A DNA stretch of 53,724 nucleotides, from positions 1-53,724 of the forward strand of contig CAZSRS010000028.1 in NCBI GenBank assembly GCA_964609625.1, written 5' to 3'. This DNA is from G963674665 sp964609625 (GTDB taxonomy: Bacteria; Desulfobacterota; Desulfovibrionia; Desulfovibrionales; Desulfovibrionaceae). Of this stretch, positions 40,568-50,020 are shown piece by piece. Each line of letters begins with the position of its first letter. Positions within the stretch are counted from its first letter, which is position 1. The position numbers and the translations under genes were made by a program. Below the pieces are notes generated by a model that saw only the letters and a program-made list of their open reading frames with translations, searched no databases and had not been told where the DNA came from.

Positions 40568-43555
40568 ATGACCACGGCTGACCGGCCCGCCACCTCCACC
40601 ATTCTGAACAAGCTCGGCAACGGTCTGCGTTCCAGCGCCGCCGCGATCACCCCCTGGTTCCTGGAAAACATGCCGGAGTACTACTTCCGCACCCACTCCC
40701 AGGAAGAGCAGTTGCGGCATCTCAAGGCCTTGATCTCGGGGCAGGTGCTCGAGGAGAAGCAGACCATGACCCTACGCAGCCCCTGCAACACCCGCTACAC
40801 CTATCTCTCTCCCGCCGAGCCCAAGGCCCTGGCCTCGATGCTGGAGCGCAACGTGCGCTTCGATATCGTCAACGCCCGCTTCTACACCACCCTGGACGGC
40901 AGGTTGCGGCTGGATACCGTGCTCCTGGCGCCCCAACCCCATCCGGACAAGCGCGGCGCCGCCTATCGCGGGGCACTGGCTGACATGCGTGAATACAAGC
41001 GCACCCCGCCTCTCTGGCCCCAGGACTGGACCCCGGACCAGGAAAAAGCCTTTGCCCTCTTTCTGGCCGGCGCCAGCGAAGACTATGTGCACAAGTTCGA
41101 GCCGGTGCGCGCCGACAGGCACTTTCGCCTGGCACGCATGGTGGAGCGTAGCGAGGACGTGGCCATTGACCTGGAAACCCCGCCGGGCAAGAGCGAAAGC
41201 CGCATCAGCCTGGCCATGAGCGACCCTCCGTCACATGGGCTGTTGTTGCAGGCGGTGAAGATCCTCGGCCGGGAAGGCGTCACGGTGCACCGGGGCTACG
41301 CCGACACCTTCAGCCGCAGTCCGGACGGGAAAAACCGCTCCATCGGCATCACCAGCTTCTACGTCTGCTTTCAGGGCAAGCCCCTGGAGGAGGACTCGGA
41401 CCTCTGGAAAAGGCTCAACCAGGAGCTTGCCCTGCTCAAATGGCTGTTTCCGAAACACGCGCTGGAGGCCTTTGCCGACGAACATCGCTGGGCCCTGAAG
41501 CGGGTCATGCTGCTGCAGGCCGCGGGGGAGTTCGCCCATCAGTTCCTGCTCAAGCAGAACCTCTGGGCTTTTTCCTCGGACAACATCACCCGCGCCTTGT
41601 TGGCGCACCCCAGGGAGTGTGAAAAGGTCACGGACTGGTTCCTGACCCGTTTCGACCCCTGGCGAGATGACGCGGAACAGGCAGCCGCGGCGCTCGAGGC
41701 CGACGTCAACGCCTGCATCGAGGGTACCGAGCACGAGATCGCCAGACAGGCCTTGCGCTGCATGTTCATCTTTTTCCGCCACACCCTGCGCTGCAATTAC
41801 TTCCTGCACGCGCCCCACGGTCTGTGCTTCCGGCTCGATCCTGCCTTCCTGAGGCAGACCTCGGGCTACGGCGACCAGGAAGAGCCCTATGGTATCTATT
41901 TCTACCACGGCCCCAACGCCCAGGGCTTTCACGTGCGCTACCGCGAGATGGCCCGAGGCGGCCTCCGCGTAGTCTCCACCCGCACCCAGGAGCAGTTCGA
42001 GCTGGAATCCAACCGCCTCTTCGACGAGGTCACCAAGCTGGCCTGGGCCCAGCAGCTCAAGAACAAGGACATCCCAGAAGGTGGCGCCAAGGCCGTGCTC
42101 CTGCTCGGCCCCTACGCCGACCTCGACCTCGCGGTCAAAGGCATGGTCGACGCCATGCTCGACCTGCTGCTCAAGGGGGAGCGAGAGCGCACCCTGCCCC
42201 AGGTCCGCGACTGCCTCGGCAGGGAGGAGATCATTTATCTCGGCCCGGACGAACAGATCACGCCCGAACACATCGTCTGGATGATCGAACGCGCCCGGGA
42301 GCGCGGCTACCCTTGGCCCGCGGCCTTCATGAGTTCAAAGCCCGGCGCCGGCATCAACCACAAGGAATACGGCGTCACCAGCCTGGGCGTCATCGTCTTT
42401 GCCGAGGAGGTGCTGCGCTACCTGGGCATGAACCCGGGAAAAGACTCCTTCAGCGTCACCTTCACCGGCGGTCCGCGCGGCGACGTGGCCGGCAACGCCG
42501 TGAAACTGCTCGTCGCCAAATACGGTGCCAACGCCCGCATCCTGACCATGGCCGACGGACACGGCTGCGCCTTCGACCCCCAGGGCCTGGATCATTGGGA
42601 ACTCCTGCGCCTGGTACAGCAGGAACTGCCCATTACCGCCTTCGACACCGCCAGGCTCTCCGGTGACGGAGCCTTTGTGGCCCCGGCCGACAACCCGGAA
42701 AACGTCAAACTACGCAACACGCTGTTCAACAGGGTCAAGGCGGACCTGTTCCTTCCCTCCGGGGGGCGCCCAGAGACCATCAACGCCAAGAACTGGCGGG
42801 AATTCATCCTTCCCGACGGCAGACCGGCAGCCAAAGCCATCGTGGAAGGCGCCAACATCTTCATCTCCCAGGAAGCACGGGACAGGCTCCAGGAGCATGG
42901 CGTACTCGTGGTCCACGGATCCTCGGCCAACAAGACTGGCGTGATCTGCTCCTCCTATGAAATTTTGGCGGGCCTGGCCCTTACGGAAAAGGAGTTCATG
43001 GCCGTCAAGAAACGCTTCGTGGACGAGGTCCTGGCCATTCTTGAACGGCGCGCCCGTGACGAGGCCCGGCTCATGCTCCGTGAATTTCGCGCCCACGGCG
43101 GCAAACTCCCCCTGACCCAGATCACCCTGGAACTCTCCAGAGAGATCAACGCGGTCGCCGACGCCCTCAACGCGGCGCTTTGCGAGGAGGAATGCCCCGT
43201 TTCTGCCGATCCAGACCTGGCCGAACTCTATCTCTCCTACTGCCCCAAGGTATTGCGGGAACGGTACCGCGAAGCCCTATTGCACAACGTGCCTCAACGA
43301 CATCAGTACGCCCTGGTGGCGGCGCACGCAGCCTCGCGCATCGTCTATGCCGAGGGCGTGGGCTGGTTGCAGCGCCTCAGCCAGGAGCGCGCGGTGCGGG
43401 ACATCGCCCACGCCTACCTGCGCCAGGAAAAACGCCTGGCAGTCTTCCTGACCGGGCTGGACCGCAGCCGCATCCAGGAGCGCGAGGCCATCGCCCACAT
43501 TCTGCGCAACACCGGACGCAAGTTCCTGACCAGCGAGGCACTGGACCTGGTCTGA
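40568..43555 (+). CDS. NAD-specific glutamate dehydrogenase, large type
   Basis: A 995-residue cytoplasmic enzyme converting glutamate to 2-oxoglutarate and ammonium with NAD+. The catalytic core lies in the second half: ARGGLRVVSTRTQEQ near residue 465, the Lys-containing motif KNKDIPEGGAKAVLLLGP near 498, GAGINHKEYGVTSLGV near 595, and the Rossmann region VTFTGGPRGDVAGNAVKLL near 635. The N-terminal ~430 residues are regulatory. The length is between small hexameric GDH and the 1600-residue L-GDH180 type, so it fits the ~115-kDa class. AAGGAG precedes the ATG. The next gene starts 35 bp later, so an operon is likely. Confidence 0.92.
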   Translation: MTTADRPATSTILNKLGNGLRSSAAAITPWFLENMPEYYFRTHSQEEQLRHLKALISGQVLEEKQTMTLRSPCNTRYTYLSPAEPKALASMLERNVRFDIVNARFYTTLDGRLRLDTVLLAPQPHPDKRGAAYRGALADMREYKRTPPLWPQDWTPDQEKAFALFLAGASEDYVHKFEPVRADRHFRLARMVERSEDVAIDLETPPGKSESRISLAMSDPPSHGLLLQAVKILGREGVTVHRGYADTFSRSPDGKNRSIGITSFYVCFQGKPLEEDSDLWKRLNQELALLKWLFPKHALEAFADEHRWALKRVMLLQAAGEFAHQFLLKQNLWAFSSDNITRALLAHPRECEKVTDWFLTRFDPWRDDAEQAAAALEADVNACIEGTEHEIARQALRCMFIFFRHTLRCNYFLHAPHGLCFRLDPAFLRQTSGYGDQEEPYGIYFYHGPNAQGFHVRYREMARGGLRVVSTRTQEQFELESNRLFDEVTKLAWAQQLKNKDIPEGGAKAVLLLGPYADLDLAVKGMVDAMLDLLLKGERERTLPQVRDCLGREEIIYLGPDEQITPEHIVWMIERARERGYPWPAAFMSSKPGAGINHKEYGVTSLGVIVFAEEVLRYLGMNPGKDSFSVTFTGGPRGDVAGNAVKLLVAKYGANARILTMADGHGCAFDPQGLDHWELLRLVQQELPITAFDTARLSGDGAFVAPADNPENVKLRNTLFNRVKADLFLPSGGRPETINAKNWREFILPDGRPAAKAIVEGANIFISQEARDRLQEHGVLVVHGSSANKTGVICSSYEILAGLALTEKEFMAVKKRFVDEVLAILERRARDEARLMLREFRAHGGKLPLTQITLELSREINAVADALNAALCEEECPVSADPDLAELYLSYCPKVLRERYREALLHNVPQRHQYALVAAHAASRIVYAEGVGWLQRLSQERAVRDIAHAYLRQEKRLAVFLTGLDRSRIQEREAIAHILRNTGRKFLTSEALDLV

Positions 43556-43590
43556 CCACAGGCGACAACACTCTAATCCCGGAGTTGGAC

Positions 43591-44673
43591 ATGAGCGTTT
43601 TCACCAACGACGACAAAAGACTGCGCGAGCGTGTGAACCAGGCCCGGCAAGAGCGTCGCGACGCCGGCCTCGAAGGATTGGTGGGCGGGCTGGAGACCGT
43701 CATCCTCAACGTCCGGCAGCAGGACATCGAACCCGTGGTACGCGAGTTCCTGCGCTACACGGGCCTGGACTTCCGCTCCGCATGGGAGGACGAACAGCAG
43801 GTGGCCTGCCTGCTGGGGCGTGAAGGCTGCGCCGATTTCATTCTCAAAAGCCGGAAAGGAAGCGACAACCCCTTCCGCGCTTGCAACCTGGGGGCCAAGT
43901 CCGGACACCTGCCGGACAACAGGTTGGAGACCTTCGTGTTCCGGGCCAACGATCTGGAACGCTACGTGCCCCTGCAACAGGCGCGCGGCGTGCGGTTCAT
44001 GACCCCGGACATCCAGCACGCGAAGGCCTTTTCCTTCATCCAGACCATGCCCTCGGCCTATACGGGCAACTCCCTGGGTTTCATCCAGTGGCATGGCGCC
44101 AGGGGCGACTACCGTACGGAGCACAGCCATGAACTGGAGTGGAGCTTCGAGAAACCCAGCCTGCCGCATTTGGCGAACATCATGGAATTGGACCACAGCG
44201 CCACGCGGGTCCGCGCAGAGGAACGTGACGACGCCATCATCGAGTTCATGCTGCTCACGGACTATGATTTCGACTTCGCGGTGTACGTGGAGTCCTTGAA
44301 TTCCATCACCAACGTGGCCCGACTCTCACTGCACGACTACGCCCAGGTCTTTACCTCGGGCATCAGCCCCTTCGAATCCCTGGATACCTCGGGCCCCACG
44401 GAGCGCTTCATCCACAACTACGGCCTGCGTGTGCACCACCTGGCGTTCAACACCAGCGAGATCGAGTCCACCTTCCAGGCGCTCAAGGACGACGGTTTGG
44501 GCTTCCTCGTGGAGCTTGTGGGCTCGCGGGCCGAAGGCCTCAAGCAGACCTTCTCCAATATGTCGCCGCACAGCTTCCTGGTCACGGAATACATCCACCG
44601 CTACGACGACTTCGACGGATTCTTCACGCGCTCCAACGTAACCGAGCTGACCAGGGCCACGGACAGGCAATGA
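43591..44673 (+). CDS. VOC-superfamily protein resembling 4-hydroxyphenylpyruvate dioxygenase
   Basis: A 360-residue protein (start MSVFTNDDKRLRERV, GGAG upstream) with two VOC halves. The metal triad expected for HPPD-like enzymes is present: His202 (ELDHSAT), His282 or His283 (RVHHLAFNT) and Glu333 (VTEYIHRY). The C-terminus YDDFDGFFTRSNVTELTRA resembles the HPPD C-terminal gate helix. That supports an Fe(II) 2-oxo-acid-dependent fold, but an O2-using enzyme is surprising in an apparent anaerobe. Cotranscription with glutamate dehydrogenase suggests amino-acid catabolism or a ligand-sensing variant. Substrate unknown. Confidence 0.7.
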   Translation: MSVFTNDDKRLRERVNQARQERRDAGLEGLVGGLETVILNVRQQDIEPVVREFLRYTGLDFRSAWEDEQQVACLLGREGCADFILKSRKGSDNPFRACNLGAKSGHLPDNRLETFVFRANDLERYVPLQQARGVRFMTPDIQHAKAFSFIQTMPSAYTGNSLGFIQWHGARGDYRTEHSHELEWSFEKPSLPHLANIMELDHSATRVRAEERDDAIIEFMLLTDYDFDFAVYVESLNSITNVARLSLHDYAQVFTSGISPFESLDTSGPTERFIHNYGLRVHHLAFNTSEIESTFQALKDDGLGFLVELVGSRAEGLKQTFSNMSPHSFLVTEYIHRYDDFDGFFTRSNVTELTRATDRQ

Positions 44674-44755
44674 TCGTGTATGAGAACAGCGAAAAGTAGC
44701 TGGCCAGCACAGGGGCGGCGCAACTATCCAGCGTTTGTATCACCAAGGATTTGCC

Positions 44756-45379
44756 GTGCTTGAGACACTGTACACCAGTTCATCCAGTCTTCTGAAACTG
44801 GGTGACCTGAAGCATGAAGACGCCGTGTTCGTCCTGCCCTACACAGACCCCGCATTGACGGTACGGCTGGCCGGAGTCCTTGCCCACCGCGCCCTCGCCG
44901 CGGGGATCCTGGTCCTGGTCGAGGACGATGTCCGCATGGGTTTCATGAAAATCGCCAATATCCTCTGCGTCCATTCGGCGTCTCGCTATTTCGGCTATCT
45001 GGCCCAGGACGCCTATCCCGGGGACGGCTGGCTGCGCTCCGCGCTCAAGACCCTGGACGCCACCAATGCAGGGCTCCTCGCCTTCAACGACGGCCGCTTT
45101 CACGGAACTCTCGCGGTGTTCGGACTGGCACGCAGAGGCTGGCTTTCCGGTCTTTACCACAAGTTCCTCTTCTACCCCGAATACCGCAGGCATTTCGGCG
45201 ACACCGAGCTTTCCGCGATAGCGATCCACCAGAAGCAACTCGTCTACAATCCGGGCTGCGTCATGGTGGAAGTGGACTACGAAAAGCACGAAAAAGAGAA
45301 CGACCCTGCCGACGCCGCGCTGTACAAAAGGCGCGAGGCAGAGGGTTTCGGCGGAATCATCAAGTCATTACGGGGCTGA
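44756..45379 (+). CDS. Glycosyltransferase-like protein (GT-A type)
   Basis: A 207-residue soluble protein. I prefer the GTG at 44756 because AAGGA lies seven bases upstream; TTG 44735 would add seven residues. The N-terminal nucleotide-binding-like fold has ILVLVEDDVRMGF (~52-64), where EDD could be the metal-binding acidic motif. The middle and end (AGLLAFNDGRFHG, FYPEYRRHFGDTELSAIA) resemble the acceptor side and the conserved DTE/ED region of GT2 enzymes. No membrane helix is present. There is no sugar-related neighbour, so the product is unknown. Possibly cotranscribed with the VOC gene (82-bp gap). Confidence 0.55.
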   Translation: MLETLYTSSSSLLKLGDLKHEDAVFVLPYTDPALTVRLAGVLAHRALAAGILVLVEDDVRMGFMKIANILCVHSASRYFGYLAQDAYPGDGWLRSALKTLDATNAGLLAFNDGRFHGTLAVFGLARRGWLSGLYHKFLFYPEYRRHFGDTELSAIAIHQKQLVYNPGCVMVEVDYEKHEKENDPADAALYKRREAEGFGGIIKSLRG

Positions 45380-45492
45380 GTCATCAACGGCATGTAAGCC
45401 ACTGTGCGCTCCACAGCCACCACGCTGCCAAGGGCCCCGGACAGGCAGTGGAACGCCCGTAGGGGGCTCAGAACAAATCGGCTGGGTCGGCG

Positions 45493-45878
45493 GTGCGCAG
45501 ACGCCGCACGGCGAGGCTGGCCGCGCTCATGCACATGGCCACCGGCCTGCCCGTGGTGGCGGCCTTCGATGCCGGCAACCTGGAGCCCGTGGCCACGGCC
45601 CTGCGTGAAAAGTTCCCGGAGGCGCCCATGCTCTCCTGGCCGATGACGACCACGCCCTGGAATCCAACGTGGGCCTGGAAAAGGCCCAGCAGACAGCTAA
45701 GGCCGTCGGCGCAAAAGTCCTGGCACCACCATTCACGGCAGACGAAAAGGCCAAGGGCCTGACTGACTTCAACGACCTGCACCAATCACGCAACGACAAA
45801 GGGCTGGCGATGATCAAGGAGCGCGTGGAGCGGGAGGTCAGGCAGATGGAGCCGGAGCGAGGGGAGGTGGGGCGTTGA
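45493..45878 (+). pseudogene. Frameshifted, N-truncated TOPRIM (plasmid/phage-type primase) remnant
   Basis: One frame (45493-~45645) reads HMATGLPVVAAFDAGNLEPV, the first TOPRIM segment of mobile-element primases. The matching second segment, ADDDHALESN followed by GLTDFNDLHQS, continues in another frame (~45640-45878). A one-base loss or equivalent near 45640 separates the two. The upstream primase portion is missing and the preceding ~110 bp shows no coding sense. It marks a decayed integrated element beside the potassium operon. Confidence 0.7.
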
Positions 45879-45885
45879 GCATAAT

Positions 45886-46548
45886 TCAATCCCGTCTCAA
45901 TGCCTTGATCTTCCGGATATCCGCGGTCTTTCCCAAGATCACCAGGATGTCGCTGTCCTTGATCCTGAAGTCCGCCGACGGAACCAGGATGAAGTTTTCA
46001 GGCATCACCTCCTTGATGGCGATGATGTGCACATTGTACTTGGCGCGCAGGTTGAGGTCCCTGAGGCTCTTGCCTATGAATTCCTGCGGCGGCCCCACCT
46101 GCACCAGGTCATACTCTTCGGACAGCGGGATGAAGTCCAGGATATTGGGACGGGACAGGCTGCGCGAAACACGCAGGGCCGAGTCGCGCTCGGGATGAAT
46201 AATGTCCGTGGCGCCCACCCGGCGCAGGATCTTGGCGTGATCGTCGTCAAGGGCCTTGGCCAGAATGCGCTGTACCCCCATCTCCTGCAGGTAGAGACAG
46301 ATGAGGATGCTGATGCTGATCTTCGTGCCGGTGGAGACAATGACGCCGTCCATGTTCTCGAGCCCCAGGGACCTGAGCGAATCCTTGCAGGTGGCGTCCA
46401 GGATCACGGCCTCGCTGGACCAGGGGTCGATGGCCTGCACCCTGGCTTTGTCGGTATCGATGGCCACCACCTCGTTGCCGTCCTCGAACAGGGCCTTGGC
46501 CGCGTGAAAGCCGAACTTGCCAAGGCCGATCACGGCGAAACGCTTCAT
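45886..46548 (-). CDS. ktrA: KtrA/TrkA-type potassium channel gating protein
   Basis: A 220-residue cytoplasmic regulatory subunit. The RCK-N domain starts with the nucleotide-binding GLGKFGFHAAKALF (residues 8-21), with Asp at the end of the second strand (VVAIDTD), and runs to about 135. The RCK-C domain follows (FIGKSLRDLNLRAKYNVHII, ~158-177). It binds NAD(H) or ATP/ADP and gates the adjacent KtrB-like channel. It starts 16 bp after the ktrB stop and is the last gene of the eight-gene potassium operon. Confidence 0.9.
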   Translation of the reverse strand: MKRFAVIGLGKFGFHAAKALFEDGNEVVAIDTDKARVQAIDPWSSEAVILDATCKDSLRSLGLENMDGVIVSTGTKISISILICLYLQEMGVQRILAKALDDDHAKILRRVGATDIIHPERDSALRVSRSLSRPNILDFIPLSEEYDLVQVGPPQEFIGKSLRDLNLRAKYNVHIIAIKEVMPENFILVPSADFRIKDSDILVILGKTADIRKIKALRRD

Positions 46549-46564
46549 GCTCTTCTCCGTATGT

Positions 46565-47935
46565 TTATCCGATCATTAGGTTTTCTTCCGAGTACTGGAC
46601 CCCGTTGGCGGTGCCGGCACCCACGATGATGTAGGCGAAGGTCAGCACTCCGATCCGCCCCACAATCATGGTCAGGATGATCCAGAGCTTACCCCAGGCA
46701 GTAAGGTCGGGTGTTATGCCCATGGACAGCCCCACTGTGCCGAAAGCCGAGACAGTCTCGAAGAAATAGGCCAAAAAAGAACGCCCCTGGCTGATTGTCG
46801 CACGCCCTGTCAGGGAATCACCTGCCAGAAGCATGAACAGGACCACGCCAATGATGCCTATGGAGACGAGAATCAGGGAGATGCTACGGGTGACGGTCTC
46901 CGTCGGGATACTCTTGCGGAACATGTTCACGCGCTGTCCGCGGCGGATGCGGCTGATGGTGAAGGCCGTGAGCAGTGCCAGGGTGGTTGTCTTGACCCCG
47001 CCCCCGCAGGAACCGGGTGACGCGCCGAAGAACATGAGCAGGAGCATCACGGCCAGGGTGGCGTCTTGCAGCGTTCCGATGTCCATGGTGTTGAAGCCCG
47101 CGGTGCGGCAGGTGATGGATTGGAACAGGGCGGCCAGCACCCGGTGCGTTATGGAGGGTAGCTGTCTCAGGGCTTGATGTTCCAGCAGGGCGAACAGGAG
47201 CGCTCCTGCCACGATGAGTACGCCCGTGGTCAGCAGCACGGTCTTGGTATGGACCGACAGCCGCGCGCGCTTGAACTTGCGGACCCGCAGCCAGGAGCCG
47301 ATGTCGTAGAGCACAGGAAATCCGATGCCGCCCATGATGATGAGCCCACACACCGTGGTGTTCAGCAGCATGCTGTCGCCATAGCGGGTCATGCTGTCAG
47401 GGAAGAGGGCGAAACCGGCGTTGCAGAAGGCAGAGATTGCGTGGAACACCCCGTTGTACAGCGCTTGTTGCCAGGAGTATTCCCGCATCCAGTGCAGGGT
47501 CAGCAGCAGGGCGCCCAGGGCCTCGGCCACCAGGGTGAACACCATCACACTACGCAGCAGACGGAAGATGTCCTCGCGCGGGGTATGGGCAAAGATATCC
47601 TGCAGCACCAAGCGTTGCCGGAAAGAGACACCCCGACCGAGAAAGCGGAACAGAAACACGGAGATGGTCATCACCCCCAGGCCGCCCACCTGAATGCAGG
47701 CGAGGATCACCAACTGGCCGAACAGACTGTAGTGGCTGCCCGTGTCCACCACCACCAAGCCCGTGACACACACCGCCGAGGTGGCGGTGAACAGGGCGTT
47801 CAGCCAGGAAGTGTACCCGTTGTCCGCGCTGATTGGGAGCTTGAGCAACAACGTGCCGCAGACGATGGCCAACACGAAGCTCGCCAGCAACAACGCGGCT
47901 GGGTGCAGCTTGAGCACGTGGTTCTTGAAGGTCAT
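46565..47935 (-). CDS. ktrB: KtrB/TrkH-family potassium uptake channel subunit
   Basis: A 456-residue membrane protein of the superfamily of K+ transporters, starting MTFKNHVLKLHPAALLL. Four P-loop-like repeats carry the filter glycines: TSAVCVTGL, AISAFCNAGF, SITCRTAGFN and SAFGTVGLS. Each is flanked by two membrane helices (M1-P-M2 x4). The third-repeat intramembrane loop is Gly/Ser-rich (FFGASPGSCGGG). The short N-terminus and no extra helices favour KtrB over classical TrkH. The ATG overlaps the previous stop by 4 bp. It should pair with the following ktrA. Confidence 0.9.
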   Translation of the reverse strand: MTFKNHVLKLHPAALLLASFVLAIVCGTLLLKLPISADNGYTSWLNALFTATSAVCVTGLVVVDTGSHYSLFGQLVILACIQVGGLGVMTISVFLFRFLGRGVSFRQRLVLQDIFAHTPREDIFRLLRSVMVFTLVAEALGALLLTLHWMREYSWQQALYNGVFHAISAFCNAGFALFPDSMTRYGDSMLLNTTVCGLIIMGGIGFPVLYDIGSWLRVRKFKRARLSVHTKTVLLTTGVLIVAGALLFALLEHQALRQLPSITHRVLAALFQSITCRTAGFNTMDIGTLQDATLAVMLLLMFFGASPGSCGGGVKTTTLALLTAFTISRIRRGQRVNMFRKSIPTETVTRSISLILVSIGIIGVVLFMLLAGDSLTGRATISQGRSFLAYFFETVSAFGTVGLSMGITPDLTAWGKLWIILTMIVGRIGVLTFAYIIVGAGTANGVQYSEENLMIG

Positions 47936-48513
47936 GTCCTTGGCCTTGGCTCCAGGAACAGCTCGCAGTGGTGATGGTTCATAGTCTCGCAGAGTTCGTG
48001 CAACCTGAGGCCGCCGAGCACCATACGTTCGAGATAGGCGCCACACACCACAAGCTCATGAGCGGCATCCAACTCGCGGTAGCGCAGGAAGGGGCAAAGC
48101 TCCTCCAGTCGATGGTCAACGCGGTCGTCCGGCGTCAGCGCCGCGGGGCCGACGATCAGCTCTTCCAGATCCAGGGGGGCGGCCTTCACGAAACGAGAGT
48201 AGCCGACTCCCACTGCCTGCAGCGCCTCCAACAAGCCCCGATGCCTGCCCCGAAGCAGCGCCAGCACGAGCATGTTTCGGGTGTGCCGGTTGTGTTTCAA
48301 CGCGAAGCAGAGCTCCAGCAGCAGTCCGTTCCCGGACAAAGGCGCGTCATGAAAAAGCAGCACGATGCGGCGGGGAGATTCCTCCACCGCCCTGTGCAGG
48401 CAAAGGACGGGGCTCTCAGTCCAGACCTCGGCGGAAGGGGCGCCGCGCATGCCCTCGGCCGGTGCGCAGATGAGCATTTCCGGATGGTGAGCGGTGCTGC
48501 GTTCGGGTCTCAT
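47932..48513 (-). CDS. Unknown Cys/His-rich protein inside the potassium operon
   Basis: A 193-residue soluble protein starting MRPERSTAHHPEMLI. It overlaps both neighbours by 4 bp (ATGA), so it is coupled in translation to TrkH and KtrB. The central part alternates strand and helix (RRIVLLFHDAPLSG, NMLVLALLRGRHRGLLEALQ), like a flavodoxin or receiver-type fold without the acidic pocket. The C-terminal 55 residues hold Cys140, Cys157, His172, Cys175, His180-182 and Cys183, a possible metal site. There is no signal or membrane segment. I do not recognise the family. It is likely a regulator or assembly factor for K+ uptake. Confidence 0.7.
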   Translation of the reverse strand: MRPERSTAHHPEMLICAPAEGMRGAPSAEVWTESPVLCLHRAVEESPRRIVLLFHDAPLSGNGLLLELCFALKHNRHTRNMLVLALLRGRHRGLLEALQAVGVGYSRFVKAAPLDLEELIVGPAALTPDDRVDHRLEELCPFLRYRELDAAHELVVCGAYLERMVLGGLRLHELCETMNHHHCELFLEPRPRT

Positions 48514-50006
48514 GGTCTTACACTCCCGGGGGGGCGCTGCAGCAGCACATACACATCTCTGCCGCATTTGAGGGCCGTGGTCACGAGCACGATGCACTCC
48601 AGGCGCCCGCAGAACATGGCCAGGATTTGGGCCCACAGTGCGGCGTCCGGCATCGTTGCGCTGGTCACGCCCACGGAGAGGCCCACCGTGCCCAGGGCCG
48701 AGGCGAACTCGAACAGAGCAGGGGCGGGATCGTAGCCGCAAGCGCAGAGCGTGAGTACACCAGCCCCCAATATCCCCAGATACAGAAAGATGAACACGGC
48801 CACTTGGCGTACGCGGCCGTCGTCCACAAAGACCCATCGCTCCCCTGCCCAGAGGGGGCGTTCCTGGACAGCGCCACGGGGCAGGAGCGCCCGCCTGAAC
48901 TCCCAGAGCAGGCTTCGCCACAGCAGATGGATACGGTGCTGCTTGAGGCCTCCGGCCGTGGAGCAGGCGCCCCCGCCGATGAGCATCAGCGCCACCAGCA
49001 GCGGGAGGCCGAAGGGATTCCACTCGCCATAGCTCACGGTGGAGTAGCCGGTGGTGGTCAGGGCGGTGACCGTTTCGAACACGGCCACGCGCACGGCCTT
49101 GTTCAGTTCGGGGTAGAGCGAAATGCAAGTAAGGAAGAACAGGGCAGACCCGGCAACGAGCAATACAACGCCCATGAGCCGAACCTCACCGTTGCGGCCG
49201 ACCTCACGCCACCTGCCGCGCCAAAGGAACCAGGCCGTGACGAAACTGAGATTCCCGAGCAGCATCAGCGGCAGGGTGACGGCCTCCACGGCCAGGGAAT
49301 CCCAGTGCCCGATGCTGGCCGCCTTGGTGGAAAAACCACCGGTGGATACCGCGCAGAAGGCATGATTCAGGGCATCGAACCAGGTCATGCCCACGCCTCT
49401 GTAGGCCAGGATGCCGGCCACGGCGTAGCAGCCGTAGATGGACACCACCAGCCGGGCCGAGCGTCGCACATTGGGCACGAGCTGTTCGTCGCGGCCTTCG
49501 GCGCTGGCGATGCCTACTCCGGCGGCCCCCACGATGGAGGACATCATGACGATGGCCAGCCCCGCCCCTCCGACAAGCTGTGTGGTGCTGCGCCAGAGCA
49601 GTGTCAGGGGATTGGCGGCCTCGACGTCGACCACGGAGAGACCGGTGGTGGTCCAGCCGCTCACGGACTCGAAGAAGGCTCTGGAAAAGCCGAGCCCTTC
49701 CAGCGCCATGAACGGCCAGGAGGAGACAAGCATGACCGCCAGCCAGGACGTGCAGACGATGACACCGCCTTCCTGGAGGGTGAGGGTCGCCCTGGAAGGC
49801 GCCGGGGAGAGCCGCCAGGCAAGCAAGCCCAGCAGGATGAGGCAACCGGCCGGTGCCAGGAAGGCCAGGGCGTGGGCCCCTTGCTCGGGCCAAGCCAGGA
49901 GGCCGAACAAGGGTGTGAGCGTCACGAGACCGCACAGCACGCAAATCTGCCCCACGGAGGAGAGCATGGTGGCATAGCGCTGCCTGAGAAAAGCCTTTTC
50001 CCGCAT
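48510..50006 (-). CDS. trkH: TrkH-family potassium uptake protein
   Basis: A 498-residue transporter starting MREKAFLRQRYATML, with the two extra N-terminal helices of classical TrkH (~15-65). Filter loops are SVSGWTTTGLS, CAVSTGGFST, TALTTTGYSTV and SALGTVGLSV, and a GGGACSTAGG loop follows the third. The first, second and third loops carry the TTTG/STGG/TTTG character of TrkH, unlike the KtrB-like paralogue downstream. It pairs with the TrkA-type proteins encoded just upstream. The gap to the preceding gene is 14 bp. The end overlaps the unknown Cys/His-rich gene. Confidence 0.92.
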   Translation of the reverse strand: MREKAFLRQRYATMLSSVGQICVLCGLVTLTPLFGLLAWPEQGAHALAFLAPAGCLILLGLLAWRLSPAPSRATLTLQEGGVIVCTSWLAVMLVSSWPFMALEGLGFSRAFFESVSGWTTTGLSVVDVEAANPLTLLWRSTTQLVGGAGLAIVMMSSIVGAAGVGIASAEGRDEQLVPNVRRSARLVVSIYGCYAVAGILAYRGVGMTWFDALNHAFCAVSTGGFSTKAASIGHWDSLAVEAVTLPLMLLGNLSFVTAWFLWRGRWREVGRNGEVRLMGVVLLVAGSALFFLTCISLYPELNKAVRVAVFETVTALTTTGYSTVSYGEWNPFGLPLLVALMLIGGGACSTAGGLKQHRIHLLWRSLLWEFRRALLPRGAVQERPLWAGERWVFVDDGRVRQVAVFIFLYLGILGAGVLTLCACGYDPAPALFEFASALGTVGLSVGVTSATMPDAALWAQILAMFCGRLECIVLVTTALKCGRDVYVLLQRPPGSVRP

Positions 50007-50020
50007 GGCCTGCCCCTGTG

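Noticed and set aside
44735..44755. TTG start for the glycosyltransferase-like gene
   Set aside because: GTG 44756 has a well-spaced AAGGA site; the TTG has none.
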